Shown one piece after another: positions 54,202-62,872 of a stretch of DNA of 64,000 bases. The stretch comes from G963664115 sp965263045. GTDB lineage: Bacteria; Acidobacteriota; Terriglobia; 20CM-2-55-15. The notes beneath the pieces are model-generated. The model worked only from the letters and a program-made list of their open reading frames with translations, had not been told where the DNA came from and did not search any database. Numbering within the stretch: the first letter of the stretch is position 1; every line of letters begins with the position of its first letter. Location: assembly GCA_965263045.1 (NCBI GenBank), contig CBDHGK010000041.1:434001-498000 (forward strand). Reading direction: 5' to 3'. The translations under genes and the position numbers were made by a program.

Positions 54202-54971
54202 GCTCCGCTCACCAGTTCTCTCGCCGCACGCAGGCCGCGCCGGAAGGCAAAGTAAGTCTCAGCTCGATTCATTAGAAACCGGCGCCAACGACCGGTGTCG
54301 CGAAAGTAATGCATCTCGATTCTAGGCAGCGCGAATAGGTCCGAAGAGCGCGTCGCACGTTGCAGCCGCGTACCCACCGAGATTTCGAACCATTTGCGAA
54401 TCTCAATCCGTTCTCGCAGACCGGACCGTCCGTACGGCGGCGCGAAACTCTGCGGCCGCGTCCCCAGGCGATCTTCGAGCTCGTCGCGGCACCGGCGAAC
54501 TTCTAACGTGAGCGCTTCATCCGACAGCTTCGTCAGGTCCGCGTGCGTGACGCTATGGCCCCCGAAGTCCACGTTTTCCGCGGTCAGTGCGCTCGCATCC
54601 GACCAGCTCAACAGGCGCCGCGGCGGATTCGAATCCGCACCCACCCAATTCTCAGTTGCCCCCATTCGACCCGACGGGAGGAACACGGTCGCGGTGAAAC
54701 CGCATGACTTCAGCACATCAAACGCATTTTCACGAAAGTCCTCGAAGCCATCATCGAAAGTGATCCACACGGTCCGTTGGGGCAGGTCCACCCGACCCTC
54801 GTGCCAGGCCCTGACTGTCCCCGATGGCACAGAACTGAATCCACATTCCGTCAACACCTCCATCTGACGGCGAAACGTGCCTGGAGCAATACTCGTCGGA
54901 CCCGCTCCGTCCGACACGGAGTGGTACATCAGGATATTCAGCCTCTGCGCGTCGTCCCCAACTCCTGGCAT
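54198..54971 (-). CDS. Polysaccharide deacetylase family protein
   Basis: 257 residues. NodB domain: NILMYHSVSDGAGPTSIAPG at the front, TVWITFDDGFEDF (catalytic/metal DD), GGHSVTHADLTKLSDEALTL (H-x3-H metal ligands), and FAPPYGRSG. It lacks a signal peptide, so action on a lipid-linked intermediate on the cytoplasmic side, or export by another route, are both possible. Adjacent genes on the same strand overlap or abut. Removes N- or O-acetyl groups from a sugar. Confidence 0.88.
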   Translation of the reverse strand: MPGVGDDAQRLNILMYHSVSDGAGPTSIAPGTFRRQMEVLTECGFSSVPSGTVRAWHEGRVDLPQRTVWITFDDGFEDFRENAFDVLKSCGFTATVFLPSGRMGATENWVGADSNPPRRLLSWSDASALTAENVDFGGHSVTHADLTKLSDEALTLEVRRCRDELEDRLGTRPQSFAPPYGRSGLRERIEIRKWFEISVGTRLQRATRSSDLFALPRIEMHYFRDTGRWRRFLMNRAETYFAFRRGLRAARELVSGA

Positions 54972-56420
54972 TCAGTCCTCAACGACATGGGACCTGAACT
55001 CGTCCCGATATCGGGACCACCGTTCGGAATCGAAATCCCCGTCCGTTCCGAAGCATTCGGCTGCCGCGTAGGCCATCGTCATAGCGTGGTGTGTATTGTC
55101 GTGGGCGAACAGACCCTGACGTCCAAAAGTCAGCAGGCCGTCGAGTCCAGACGACCACTCGTCAATCGTATTGAAATGCACCTCATAGTCTCGATCATAG
55201 ACCGGGTACGCGAATCGCAGTCGCCGTGTCAGGACCCTGCTCACCGGCACCGTGACGGGCAATCCGGCGTCTTCCAACCATTGACACAGCCGCTGACCGA
55301 GAGCCGCGTCGCTGAGGTCCCACATTGCCTCGCCCGGGTCGGACGGCAGCTCGGCGCACAGGACCGTACGGTTTCGCGGCTCAACGGAAGCGCTGTAGTT
55401 CTTTGGTTCGGACATGCGCGATATGGGAATCGAGAGTTCCGGAAAGTAATGTGCGTCGTACTCGGTAAATTGATCCTGCTCCAGAACCATGTAGATAAGA
55501 ATCATCCCGCGAAACCGGATTCGGGATGCTGCGTCGACGACATTCGGATCCGGCTTTGGTTCCACCATTTTGACCATCGCGCTCAGAGGCAGCGTGGACC
55601 AGACGCGATCGACGGGTTCTTCCCGGCTCTCGCCATTCTGTATGTAACGAACGGCCCTCACCCTACCGTCGTCGAGAACAATGCCGTTCACCGCCGCGTT
55701 GAAAGCAACTTCCGCGCCGTGCGATTCCGCGGCCTCGCACAATCGTTGTGAGATCTGCCCGAAACCCCGTTCAGGATAGTAGAATCCGCTACCGGTCTCG
55801 GATCGAAGACCGGGAAGCTGGCGCGCGACTTTTCGAAGGATCTTGAAGATGGATCCACCAGAGACCCGGCGATCCGCAAGTGTGGCGGCGAGGTTCTCCG
55901 GAGGAATCCCCCAGAGCTTTCGGACATACGGGTAGTAGAACGACTCGCACATCGCGGGGCCTAGGCCGCGCTCTAGAACCGTTGCAAAGTTCCGGTCCTC
56001 GATCGGTTTGCGCGGCACCCACTTCAGTGCGGCATCCACGGCCAGTTGAGCCGTAAACGCCTTGGGCAGCTTGATCAGGAGATCGAGCGGCTTCAGGGGA
56101 AAGTGAATCCATCGTTTCTGGAGCAGGATACGGCCATGTCGCGGACGGAGGCGAAGGTCGTCTCCCAGCAGTGACCCCAATTCACCCAGTACCCGATCGC
56201 CCGCCGCAGGGTGCAATCGATGGCTGCCATGGTCGCACCACACGCCATCCAACAGAAAACTACCTGCATTGCCGCCGACAGCAGTTCCCTTCTCAAGGAC
56301 AACGACGCTGGAATTCGTGTCTCTGGCCAGGCACAATGCGGCGGTTAGCCCGGCCGGTCCCGCTCCCAGCACCGCGATTCGAGTAGCACGCCTACCGGTA
56401 CCGTTCGAGGAAGAACTCAT
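54972..56420 (-). CDS. FAD-dependent oxidoreductase (protoporphyrinogen oxidase/UGM-like)
   Basis: 482 residues from ATG 56420 (open frame extends to 56492, within the next gene's end). FAD Rossmann motif IAVLGAGPAGLTAALCLARD, then VVLEKGTAVGGNAGSFLLDG and WCDHGSHRLHPAAGDRVLGE. KWVPRKPIEDRNFATVLERG and FYYPYVRKLWGIPPENLAA occur in flavoproteins of polysaccharide clusters. The C-terminal end is typical: GLFAHDNTHHAMTMAYAAAE. It may be a sugar mutase or a saccharide dehydrogenase; the substrate is unknown. Its stop abuts the deacetylase start. Confidence 0.85.
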   Translation of the reverse strand: MSSSSNGTGRRATRIAVLGAGPAGLTAALCLARDTNSSVVVLEKGTAVGGNAGSFLLDGVWCDHGSHRLHPAAGDRVLGELGSLLGDDLRLRPRHGRILLQKRWIHFPLKPLDLLIKLPKAFTAQLAVDAALKWVPRKPIEDRNFATVLERGLGPAMCESFYYPYVRKLWGIPPENLAATLADRRVSGGSIFKILRKVARQLPGLRSETGSGFYYPERGFGQISQRLCEAAESHGAEVAFNAAVNGIVLDDGRVRAVRYIQNGESREEPVDRVWSTLPLSAMVKMVEPKPDPNVVDAASRIRFRGMILIYMVLEQDQFTEYDAHYFPELSIPISRMSEPKNYSASVEPRNRTVLCAELPSDPGEAMWDLSDAALGQRLCQWLEDAGLPVTVPVSRVLTRRLRFAYPVYDRDYEVHFNTIDEWSSGLDGLLTFGRQGLFAHDNTHHAMTMAYAAAECFGTDGDFDSERWSRYRDEFRSHVVED

Positions 56421-56466
56421 TGTATATGCAGCTAGCTTGAAGGCCGGCCCTCGAACCGCAGTCGAC

Positions 56467-57357
56467 CTACTGACGAAGGTGCAATCGCGCAATCATGTCC
56501 GCGATCAGGCCGAACGCCCAGATCATGATCGCACCCAAAATGCCAAGGACGGCGCTCTCGGATAGATTTCCGATGATGATGTCGTAGCCCAGCTTGATCA
56601 CACCCATTCCGAACAGGAGCGCGCCAAGCGGGAGGAACACCCTGAGCGGGCTGAACAACACGATCGCTCGAAGGACGAGAATCAGGAAGTTAAAGAATTC
56701 GGTCGGCCGCATGGTCGATTTGCCGATCCGGCGTCGGTAATCGATCGGAATATACTCGACGTCAAAGCCCTCGCTGATCATGCAAAGCGTGATCGTCGTT
56801 GTAAAGGAGAAACCGGAAGGGAGCAGTGGAACGAACCGGAGCAGGGCACTGCGTCTAAACACCCTCAACCCCGAATTCAGGTCCGGAATCTTGGTGCGTG
56901 ATAGCGCGTTGGCGAACCAGTTGAGGATCAGCTTCGCCGGACGGCGCACGAGCGGCACGTTAGTCATTCCTGCGTCACGTGCTCCCACGACCATGTCTGA
57001 GGAGCGGGCAAGATCCAGCATCTGGGGCAAGTAGTGCGCAGGATAGGTTCCATCGCTATCGAGAATCGCCACATACTCCGAATTCGAAGCGGCGATACCT
57101 TTCTTCAGTGCGGCGCCGTAACCGTTGTTCTGCTTGCTCGCAACGACGGTTGCGCCGCTGTCCTGAGCCGTTCTCCGTGTCGCATCGGTCGAACCATCAT
57201 CGACAACCACGATTTGAAAGTGAATCGATGCGCCCTCCAGGGCTTTCTGCACTTCGGAAATCGTTTGTGCGATCGCGCTTTCCTCGTTGAACGCAGGTAT
57301 GACAACGGCCAAATCAAACTCGCTGCTGGATTCCGAAATCGGTAGAGGCTCGCTCAT
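56467..57357 (-). CDS. GT2 glycosyltransferase with C-terminal TM helices (GtrB/DPM1-like)
   Basis: 296 residues from ATG 57357 (57399 possible). VVIPAFNEESAIAQTISEVQ, VVVDDGSTDATRRTAQDSGA, QNNGYGAALKKGIAASNSEY and AILDSDGTYPAHYLP (metal DSD). IPDLNSGLRVFRRSALLRFV is the PDP-synthase-type signature. Two C-terminal helices (LVLRAIVLFSPLRVFLPLGA, VLGILGAIMIWAFGLIADMI) anchor it, as in GtrB-like polyprenyl-phosphate glycosyltransferases. Predicted to make a polyprenyl-phosphate hexose. Follows the GT4 gene by about 50 bp. Confidence 0.87.
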   Translation of the reverse strand: MSEPLPISESSSEFDLAVVIPAFNEESAIAQTISEVQKALEGASIHFQIVVVDDGSTDATRRTAQDSGATVVASKQNNGYGAALKKGIAASNSEYVAILDSDGTYPAHYLPQMLDLARSSDMVVGARDAGMTNVPLVRRPAKLILNWFANALSRTKIPDLNSGLRVFRRSALLRFVPLLPSGFSFTTTITLCMISEGFDVEYIPIDYRRRIGKSTMRPTEFFNFLILVLRAIVLFSPLRVFLPLGALLFGMGVIKLGYDIIIGNLSESAVLGILGAIMIWAFGLIADMIARLHLRQ

Positions 57358-57404
57358 TCCATGGCCATGACTGTTCAGGTTGCTCCTCGAAACCGCCAAT
57401 CGGA

Positions 57405-58700
57405 CTACACCGCCGGGACGGAGTCTATGTCAGAAAGCGATTGCCGGACATTTTCCGCATCGCCGCGATCGGACGCGAGTCCCCGAATCAGGCCGAAATA
57501 CTCATTCATCGCAGCCTCTTCGCTCCATAAACGCTCATAGGTATCACGGCCGTTGTGTCCGAGAGTGGCCCGCAGTCCATCGTCGGTGGCCAACCGTGTC
57601 AGCGCATGCCGAAGCTGATCGGCTGTTTCAAATAAAAGCCCACCGTTGCTCTTCTCGATGATCTCGGGAAACGGCCCGAGGCGTCTCCCAAGGATTGGTG
57701 TACTTTCTCTGAAAGATTCGAGCACAACCATCGGAAACACTTCAAAGCAGCGCGACGGCATGACGGTGGCCCGGGCCTCCCGGTACAGACCGCGGAGTTC
57801 GGCCGAGGACTTCACACCGAGGAATCGCACGTTTCGGCTTTGACCCGCCATGCGTCGCAGTTCCGCCCCGTAAGATCCAGACCCTGCAATTAGCAGTTGG
57901 GCAGGGGCATCATCGTCGAACATAGGGATCACGTCCTGCAATCCCTTGATAACTTCAAGCCGCCCCACAAATAGAAAGAACGGCCGCGTTGTGGAGACGC
58001 TGGGTACCGACTCGGTCTCGCCACCCTCTGAGTCAGGAAGAAACGGCGGTATCACCGAGAACCGGTGGCTGAATCCAAACTCCTGATGCTTATCCGCACA
58101 GAACTGGCTCAGGGTGACGAATGCGTCGATATGATCGGCTTTTCGTTTCAAGAGCGAGGTCGATCGCCAGAACTGTGGGGGCCGGCGGTGGCGCAGCACG
58201 CACCTGAGACATTCTCGCGAATCACAGATCTCACGATTGTGCCGCCACAGGACATGCGTGGGACACACGAGCCAATGCTCATGAGCCGTGTAGATCTTGA
58301 TTCCCGAACCGTAGGACAGAATTTCCGGCCCTCCGATCAAGGAGATGTTGTGGTAGTGAATAACGTCGAAGCCGCGGTCCAGAATCTTTCGAATTCGCCT
58401 GCCGTGGACCATGGGACGTCCGAGTTGTTGAGTCAGCAGACAGGACAGCCCGCCGAACCGGCTCTGCAATGAGTGAACCCGGACCCCTTCGACCTCTACG
58501 TCCGGTACGACCGCTATGGATTCACTCTCCTTGTTTAGAGCCCGGAAAGCGTCGACATCGTGGATGACCTCTACCTCATGCCCACGTCGCGCAATCGCAT
58601 GCGCCAAGCGCCTCACGGCGACCCCGTCCCCGCCGAAGTGGTACGGGGGGAAAAAGGTCGTCACCAACGCGAATCGAAGGCGCCCTCTCGTCATCGACAA
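57405..58700 (-). CDS. Glycosyltransferase family 4
   Basis: 431 residues, ATG 58700. Acceptor domain: LVTTFFPPYHFGGDGVAVRR (GG loop), DVIHYHNISLIGGPEILSYG, YTAHEHWLVCPTHVLWRHNR with a Cys-rich CDSRECLRCVLRHRRP segment frequent in this GT4 clan. Donor domain: FFLFVGRLEVIKGLQDVIPM, NVRFLGVKSSAELRGLYREA, then PSRCFEVFPMVVLESFREST (E-x7-E type). Soluble, cytoplasmic, NDP-sugar dependent. First gene of the minus-strand run 58.7 to 49 kb. Confidence 0.9.
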   Translation of the reverse strand: MSMTRGRLRFALVTTFFPPYHFGGDGVAVRRLAHAIARRGHEVEVIHDVDAFRALNKESESIAVVPDVEVEGVRVHSLQSRFGGLSCLLTQQLGRPMVHGRRIRKILDRGFDVIHYHNISLIGGPEILSYGSGIKIYTAHEHWLVCPTHVLWRHNREICDSRECLRCVLRHRRPPQFWRSTSLLKRKADHIDAFVTLSQFCADKHQEFGFSHRFSVIPPFLPDSEGGETESVPSVSTTRPFFLFVGRLEVIKGLQDVIPMFDDDAPAQLLIAGSGSYGAELRRMAGQSRNVRFLGVKSSAELRGLYREARATVMPSRCFEVFPMVVLESFRESTPILGRRLGPFPEIIEKSNGGLLFETADQLRHALTRLATDDGLRATLGHNGRDTYERLWSEEAAMNEYFGLIRGLASDRGDAENVRQSLSDIDSVPAV

Positions 58701-59028
58701 TAAATGTCAGGCCGTTCTGGTAACACGAGTAGTCCCGGCAACAGGCACGGAATCACCTGTTATAACGCACCATATGCCCTGATGGCCTGTAACCGAGACA
58801 TCGCCGGGGCCGCCGATGGGTCGTGCCAGGCGAGATCGCGAAGCGGGGAATGCCACCGAGGTTTGAATCCGAGGCCGCGGGCGCCGTTTTTCATCGTGAC
58901 CCGCCTTATTTAGTGCCAGACAAAGCCCAAAGCCCGCACCCCCTGCGCCCATGGGATTACGGCGCCGGGGCAGTGATCCGCGATGGATGCGTCAATCGAT
59001 GTGCTGGAAGTGCGCCGGCCCCCAAGGG
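58701..59028. other. Spacer with a fragment of the dispersed repeat family
   Basis: No gene. Positions 58784-58807 read ggcctgtaaccgagacatcg then ccgg, close to the end motif of the 3541-3732 element. I see no full copy here. Confidence 0.5.
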
Positions 59029-59328
59029 CTATTGCGTTCGCATATACACGAATCGATTGTAGAGCCAGGCAATGCACCAACCTGCAACGTAGCCGGCAGC
59101 AAAACCATAGAGCAGGCCGATCATGCTGCCTACGTATGTGACCGAATATCCGGGAAAGAACTGACTCAAGAGCGACAGGTGCATTCCGACGTTTCTGCCG
59201 CCTCTGACCACGAGGAATACCGTCGCCAGGAAGAGGCCGGAACCGGCGATCGCTCCCATGACAATCGCCAGAACCCTGTTGTTCAGTCCCAGGACTGCTT
59301 TTAAGAGTTGTTCGTCTTCGCTTTCCAT
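59029..59328 (-). CDS. Small two-to-three-helix membrane protein, paralogue A
   Basis: 99 residues. Helices at about 19-42 (VLAIVMGAIAGSGLFLATVF) and 62-90 (YVGSMIGLLYGFAAGYVAGW). Shares with the 60889 protein the pattern GLFLAT-x2-L-x-R/K-GG, then a PGYS-V/M-T loop followed by G-x-x-x-G. The two flank an FAD oxidoreductase on the same strand. No family recognised with certainty. Probably an accessory membrane factor for the flavoprotein or the export step. Confidence 0.7.
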   Translation of the reverse strand: MESEDEQLLKAVLGLNNRVLAIVMGAIAGSGLFLATVFLVVRGGRNVGMHLSLLSQFFPGYSVTYVGSMIGLLYGFAAGYVAGWCIAWLYNRFVYMRTQ

Positions 59329-59385
59329 ACCTGTCCCTCTGTAAAGCTTAACCGCTTACGACCCGGCTATCATCGTAGAATCTCG

Positions 59386-60879
59386 CTATACGCGGGTCGG
59401 AACCCGCGGCTGGGTCGAGGCCAACTTCGCAAAATCGTCGAGGCCTTTCTTGTCGCCGCCCATCTCTTCGTGGTAGTCGTCGTCCACATTGACACTCCAC
59501 AAGTCGTAGTTTGCCCCAAGAATGTTTCGAGCCGCAAGCATCGCGGTCAGCATCGAGTGATCCTGGTTGTTGTACCTGTGCATCCCGTTACGTCCCACCA
59601 ACTGCAGGTTCCCGAGACCTTCTACGAACTTGCGAATGACCAGGACTGCTTCTTTGTAGCCGCCGTCGTACACCGGATAGGCCTTGGGCATTCGAACCAC
59701 GGCACCGTCGATGACTTCCGACGCCTTGTCTAGATCCAGAATTTCGATTTCCTTCTTCCCAAGTTCGATGAGATCCTCGTCCGTCATCGTCCACAGACCG
59801 TCACCCTCGAAGCAGAAATACTCCAGACCCAGGCACGTTTTTGATTGGTCTGGAACCATTTCGGGGCTCCAGTTCTTGAAATTCTGAATTCGGCCGAGCT
59901 TAACGCTACTGTCATGGATGTAAATCCAGTTATCCGGGAATGCTTCAGCTCGGTCCAACACCAGCGCCACAGTTAGAAAATCACGGTAGTTAAGCGAATT
60001 GGCTGCGTTGAGCACTTCAGCTGGGGGCGGGGGATCGAGCCTGCCGATCAGTTCCCGAATGGGCATGCTGCTGACAAAGTGACTGCCTTCGATCAGTTGA
60101 ATCGAATCCCCGGACCGACATCGGATACCGGTCACCCTGTCGGACCATTCGATGCCGACGGTTTCGGTATTCATCCGGATACTGGATCCCCGTTCGGTCA
60201 CGATCGATGCGACGCGTTCCCACATCATTCCCGGCCCCTTGCGGGGATAGTGGAAGCTGCCAATGAGAGTCTTTATGACGTCCTTTTTCTTCTCCGACGC
60301 CTTCAGCAGAGCGCCCTTGAGAGCGCTCAGCAGGGACAGCCCTTTGATGCGTTGCGCGGGCCACTCGGCCGAAATCTCGGTACACGGCATGCCCCACACC
60401 TTTTCCGTGTAGGTTTTGAAAAAAATGTTGTAGAGACGCTTACCGAAACGATTCGACACCCATTGCTCAAAGTTCTTTTCGGGCTTTTCCGGAAATAGCA
60501 GCGCTTTCAGATAGCTCACGAGGATCATGATCGCATTCACAATGCCCAGGTTCCACAGAGCATTGGCCGGCCGGAGCGGGTAGTAGAAGAACCGTTTCCC
60601 GTAGTAGATTCGGGACAGCCGGCTCCGAAGAAGCATGTCTTCTCCCATCACTTCGTGCCACATGTCCTCGACCGGCTGGACTTTCGTGAAAAAGCGGTGG
60701 CCGCCGATGTCGAAACCGTATCCTTTGTGCTTCACCGTCCGGGAAATGCCGCCAACAATGTCGTCTTTCTCGAGAACCACACTGCGGGCGTTGGCTTTGC
60801 TCAACTCATAGGCGGTGGTCAACCCTGCGGGACCGGCCCCGATGATCACGACCGGCTTTTTGTCAGCTTCCTGCGTCAT
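59386..60879 (-). CDS. NAD(P)/FAD-dependent oxidoreductase (UDP-galactopyranose mutase-like/PPO-like)
   Basis: 497 residues. FAD motif VVIIGAGPAGLTTAYELSKA, VLEKDDIVGGISRTVKHKGY then FDIGGHRFFTKVQPVEDMW, followed by YGKRFFYYPLRPANALWNLG and KVWGMPCTEISAEWPAQRIK. C-terminal GRNGMHRYNNQDHSMLTAML is the isoalloxazine-side motif of this family. This group is frequent in surface polysaccharide clusters. It may interconvert ring forms of a nucleotide or lipid sugar, or act as an oxidoreductase; I cannot choose. A related enzyme is at 54972. Confidence 0.88.
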   Translation of the reverse strand: MTQEADKKPVVIIGAGPAGLTTAYELSKANARSVVLEKDDIVGGISRTVKHKGYGFDIGGHRFFTKVQPVEDMWHEVMGEDMLLRSRLSRIYYGKRFFYYPLRPANALWNLGIVNAIMILVSYLKALLFPEKPEKNFEQWVSNRFGKRLYNIFFKTYTEKVWGMPCTEISAEWPAQRIKGLSLLSALKGALLKASEKKKDVIKTLIGSFHYPRKGPGMMWERVASIVTERGSSIRMNTETVGIEWSDRVTGIRCRSGDSIQLIEGSHFVSSMPIRELIGRLDPPPPAEVLNAANSLNYRDFLTVALVLDRAEAFPDNWIYIHDSSVKLGRIQNFKNWSPEMVPDQSKTCLGLEYFCFEGDGLWTMTDEDLIELGKKEIEILDLDKASEVIDGAVVRMPKAYPVYDGGYKEAVLVIRKFVEGLGNLQLVGRNGMHRYNNQDHSMLTAMLAARNILGANYDLWSVNVDDDYHEEMGGDKKGLDDFAKLASTQPRVPTRV

Positions 60880-60888
60880 TCTAAGCCC

Positions 60889-61254
60889 TTAAGCGTCATC
60901 CAGGAATCGATCCAATCGTCCCCAGAAAGCATTCAGATAGAGGTATCCCACGATCACAGTGTTCCGAAGAAAGGCCACTCCCCAGCCGGCACAGAATCCC
61001 ACAATCAGCCCACCGGCAGCCCCCGCCAGGGCACCTGGCCATGTCATCGAATACCCGGGAATGTAGTTATTTAACAACTGCAGGGTTGGTCCGATCTGCA
61101 CTCCACCTTTTAGAAGCAACACAGCGGTCGCCAGGAACAGACCAGCGCCAGAGAAAACTCCAACCGCAAGGCCCAGTGCAATCTGGTCAATGCGGGCAAA
61201 GATCTGGACCAGGACCTTATCCGGTATCAACACTTTCTGACGGCTCCTAGACAC
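60889..61254 (-). CDS. Small membrane protein, paralogue B
   Basis: 121 residues. Helices about 25-48 (IALGLAVGVFSGAGLFLATA) and 70-95 (WPGALAGAAGGLIVGFCAGW), with a polar C-terminal region (LNAFWGRLDRFLDD). The shared GLFLAT...LLKGG...PGYSMT...G pattern with the 59029 protein marks a duplication around the oxidoreductase. The start is 27 bp beyond the stop of the downstream-strand GT2 gene, and the stop is 9 bp from the oxidoreductase start. Confidence 0.72.
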   Translation of the reverse strand: MSRSRQKVLIPDKVLVQIFARIDQIALGLAVGVFSGAGLFLATAVLLLKGGVQIGPTLQLLNNYIPGYSMTWPGALAGAAGGLIVGFCAGWGVAFLRNTVIVGYLYLNAFWGRLDRFLDDA

Positions 61255-61281
61255 GAGATTGACTCTCCTGATATGAGAACT

Positions 61282-62361
61282 CTATCCGCCAACGTGCAAC
61301 TGTGACACACCGCTCATCGATTCCGTTTCCCGTTCCATCGGCTCGAGCTTGTGGTTCGGCGGCATCTTGACAACGGGGTACAGGTATCCGGCCACGAGGG
61401 AAGTGACGCAGACCATCGCGTAGGTCAAATGCAGCGGGATCGTTGCGGCCGCCGCCACCATACCCCTTTTCCTTCGGATGAAATTGAAGAAACTCCAGTT
61501 CAATGCCACGAACGCCAGAAGCGCGAACGTCGTTGCCAAAGCCAGTTGGGGAAACACGATCAGCACCGGAAGGCTGCACACGAACGCCATGGCCGAGAGC
61601 GTTGCGAGTCGCTGGGACCACGAAAAATTCAACTGACTCTTCCAGTTGTTCGTGGATTTCATCAATCGAATCCAGGGTATTCCGCGGCAGAACAGATCCG
61701 TGTGCAACCAGGACTTCAACGTCCACAACTTTCGGTGTTTGACCTGAAGATCCGGAAACACACGCACCGCCGTCCCTTCCGCAGAAACACGCGCGCCTAG
61801 CTCGATGTCCTCGATCGAAGGCCGCGCGTAGAAGGGAGACAGACCTCCAGCATCCAGGAATAGCTGTCGATTGATCACACCACAGCCACACCAGAAGGTT
61901 TCCACCCGCTGGCCACCAGAGCGGTGGTGGGTAAAGTGATGCAGCAAATTTCGATACGTCGAAATGAGGGTGCGATGCTCCGGTTCGTCGTCGTACGACC
62001 CAAAAAAAGCGGCGATTCCAGGATTCGCTGCGACGATTCGCCGGGCGCAATCAAGCATGTCGGCCCTTGGGACTGTGTCCGCGTCAATAAAGAACAGGAA
62101 CTGCCCGCGCGCAAGCCGGGCCAGATGATTGCGGGCAACGGAGGGACCACTGCCTTTCTGGCGGAAGAGCGCGACCTTGACCCCGGTACGACGCAGGTCC
62201 TGATAGTCAACAGCCGGCTCGCTACCGTCGTCGCAGACAAGCACCTCGCAGTCTGTGAGGTCCTGCGATCGGAGACCCTCCAGACAGGCGCGCAGGTTGT
62301 CGGGGTCATCGCGCACGGGAATACAGAACGAAAACAGTAATGAATCTGAATTCAGGGGCAT
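61282..62361 (-). CDS. GT2 family glycosyltransferase with C-terminal TM helices
   Basis: 359 residues. FSFCIPVRDDPDNLRACLEG, EVLVCDDGSEPAVDYQDL, KGSGPSVARNHLARLARGQF then FFIDADTVPRADMLDCARRI (metal DAD), SPFYARPSIEDIELGARVSA (the catalytic ED). Then RKLWTLKSWLHTDLFCRGIP and three helices (LATLSAMAFVCSLPVLIVF, ALATTFALLAFVALNWSFFN, LTYAMVCVTSLVAGYLYPVV). Membrane-bound processive or single-addition GT2. First gene of the run that continues with the small membrane protein and oxidoreductase. Confidence 0.9.
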   Translation of the reverse strand: MPLNSDSLLFSFCIPVRDDPDNLRACLEGLRSQDLTDCEVLVCDDGSEPAVDYQDLRRTGVKVALFRQKGSGPSVARNHLARLARGQFLFFIDADTVPRADMLDCARRIVAANPGIAAFFGSYDDEPEHRTLISTYRNLLHHFTHHRSGGQRVETFWCGCGVINRQLFLDAGGLSPFYARPSIEDIELGARVSAEGTAVRVFPDLQVKHRKLWTLKSWLHTDLFCRGIPWIRLMKSTNNWKSQLNFSWSQRLATLSAMAFVCSLPVLIVFPQLALATTFALLAFVALNWSFFNFIRRKRGMVAAAATIPLHLTYAMVCVTSLVAGYLYPVVKMPPNHKLEPMERETESMSGVSQLHVGG

Positions 62362-62872
62362 ATCACTATCTTAACCATTGAGCACCTCGGATACCCGTTC
62401 CGGGTGTGCGCAGGCGTCTCTTACCTTGTTGAGTTCTTGCAGAAATGCTGCGACTGGAGTGAAAGAGAAGATTGCACCGTCAACTTAGAAAGCGTACTAC
62501 CGTCCTAACACTCCCACTGCTGGGAATGCGGCGTTTTCCTCGCAATGCCTGTTGTCCCATACGAATGATTTTCTGTCAACCAATGAGAGTTCAAACGATC
62601 CGCGCTCCAACCGCAAGGCGGTTGCAACAGCGAATGCACCAGACCTGTTCCTGAGGTGGAACTCGCCGTCGGATGAAAACGCGGCGGATGTGAGATCGTC
62701 ATTGCGATGGCCGGGGGCACGGTGGCCATCAAATGCTGCGTTCTCAACCGAGGTTATTGCGCGACAAGCATTGTGGCAAGGGTCAACCTGATGGCAGGGC
62801 CAATGCTGACCGACCGTACATTGGCAGCCGGACGACTGCAACCATCCCGCTGCATGGTGGGAGCACACGGCA
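62362..62872. other. Spacer without recognisable gene
   Basis: Between the GT2 gene and the DUF6282 gene. Several chance frames, none with start signals or homology. It marks the right edge of the glycan island. Confidence 0.4.

Noticed and set aside
61247..62050. Minus-strand 267-codon frame overlapping the GT2 gene at 61282
   Set aside because: Same strand, other frame; no motif, while the GT2 frame carries the DAD and ED motifs.
17000..62400. Complete Wzx/Wzy-dependent capsule locus
   Set aside because: A Wzx-like flippase is present, but I could not recognise Wzy, Wza or Wzc, and no nucleotide-sugar synthesis genes apart from the DprE-type set.
62608..62624. 7-bp hairpin caaccgc-aag-gcggttg
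   Set aside because: Short stem in a GC-rich spacer with no T-run; expected by chance.
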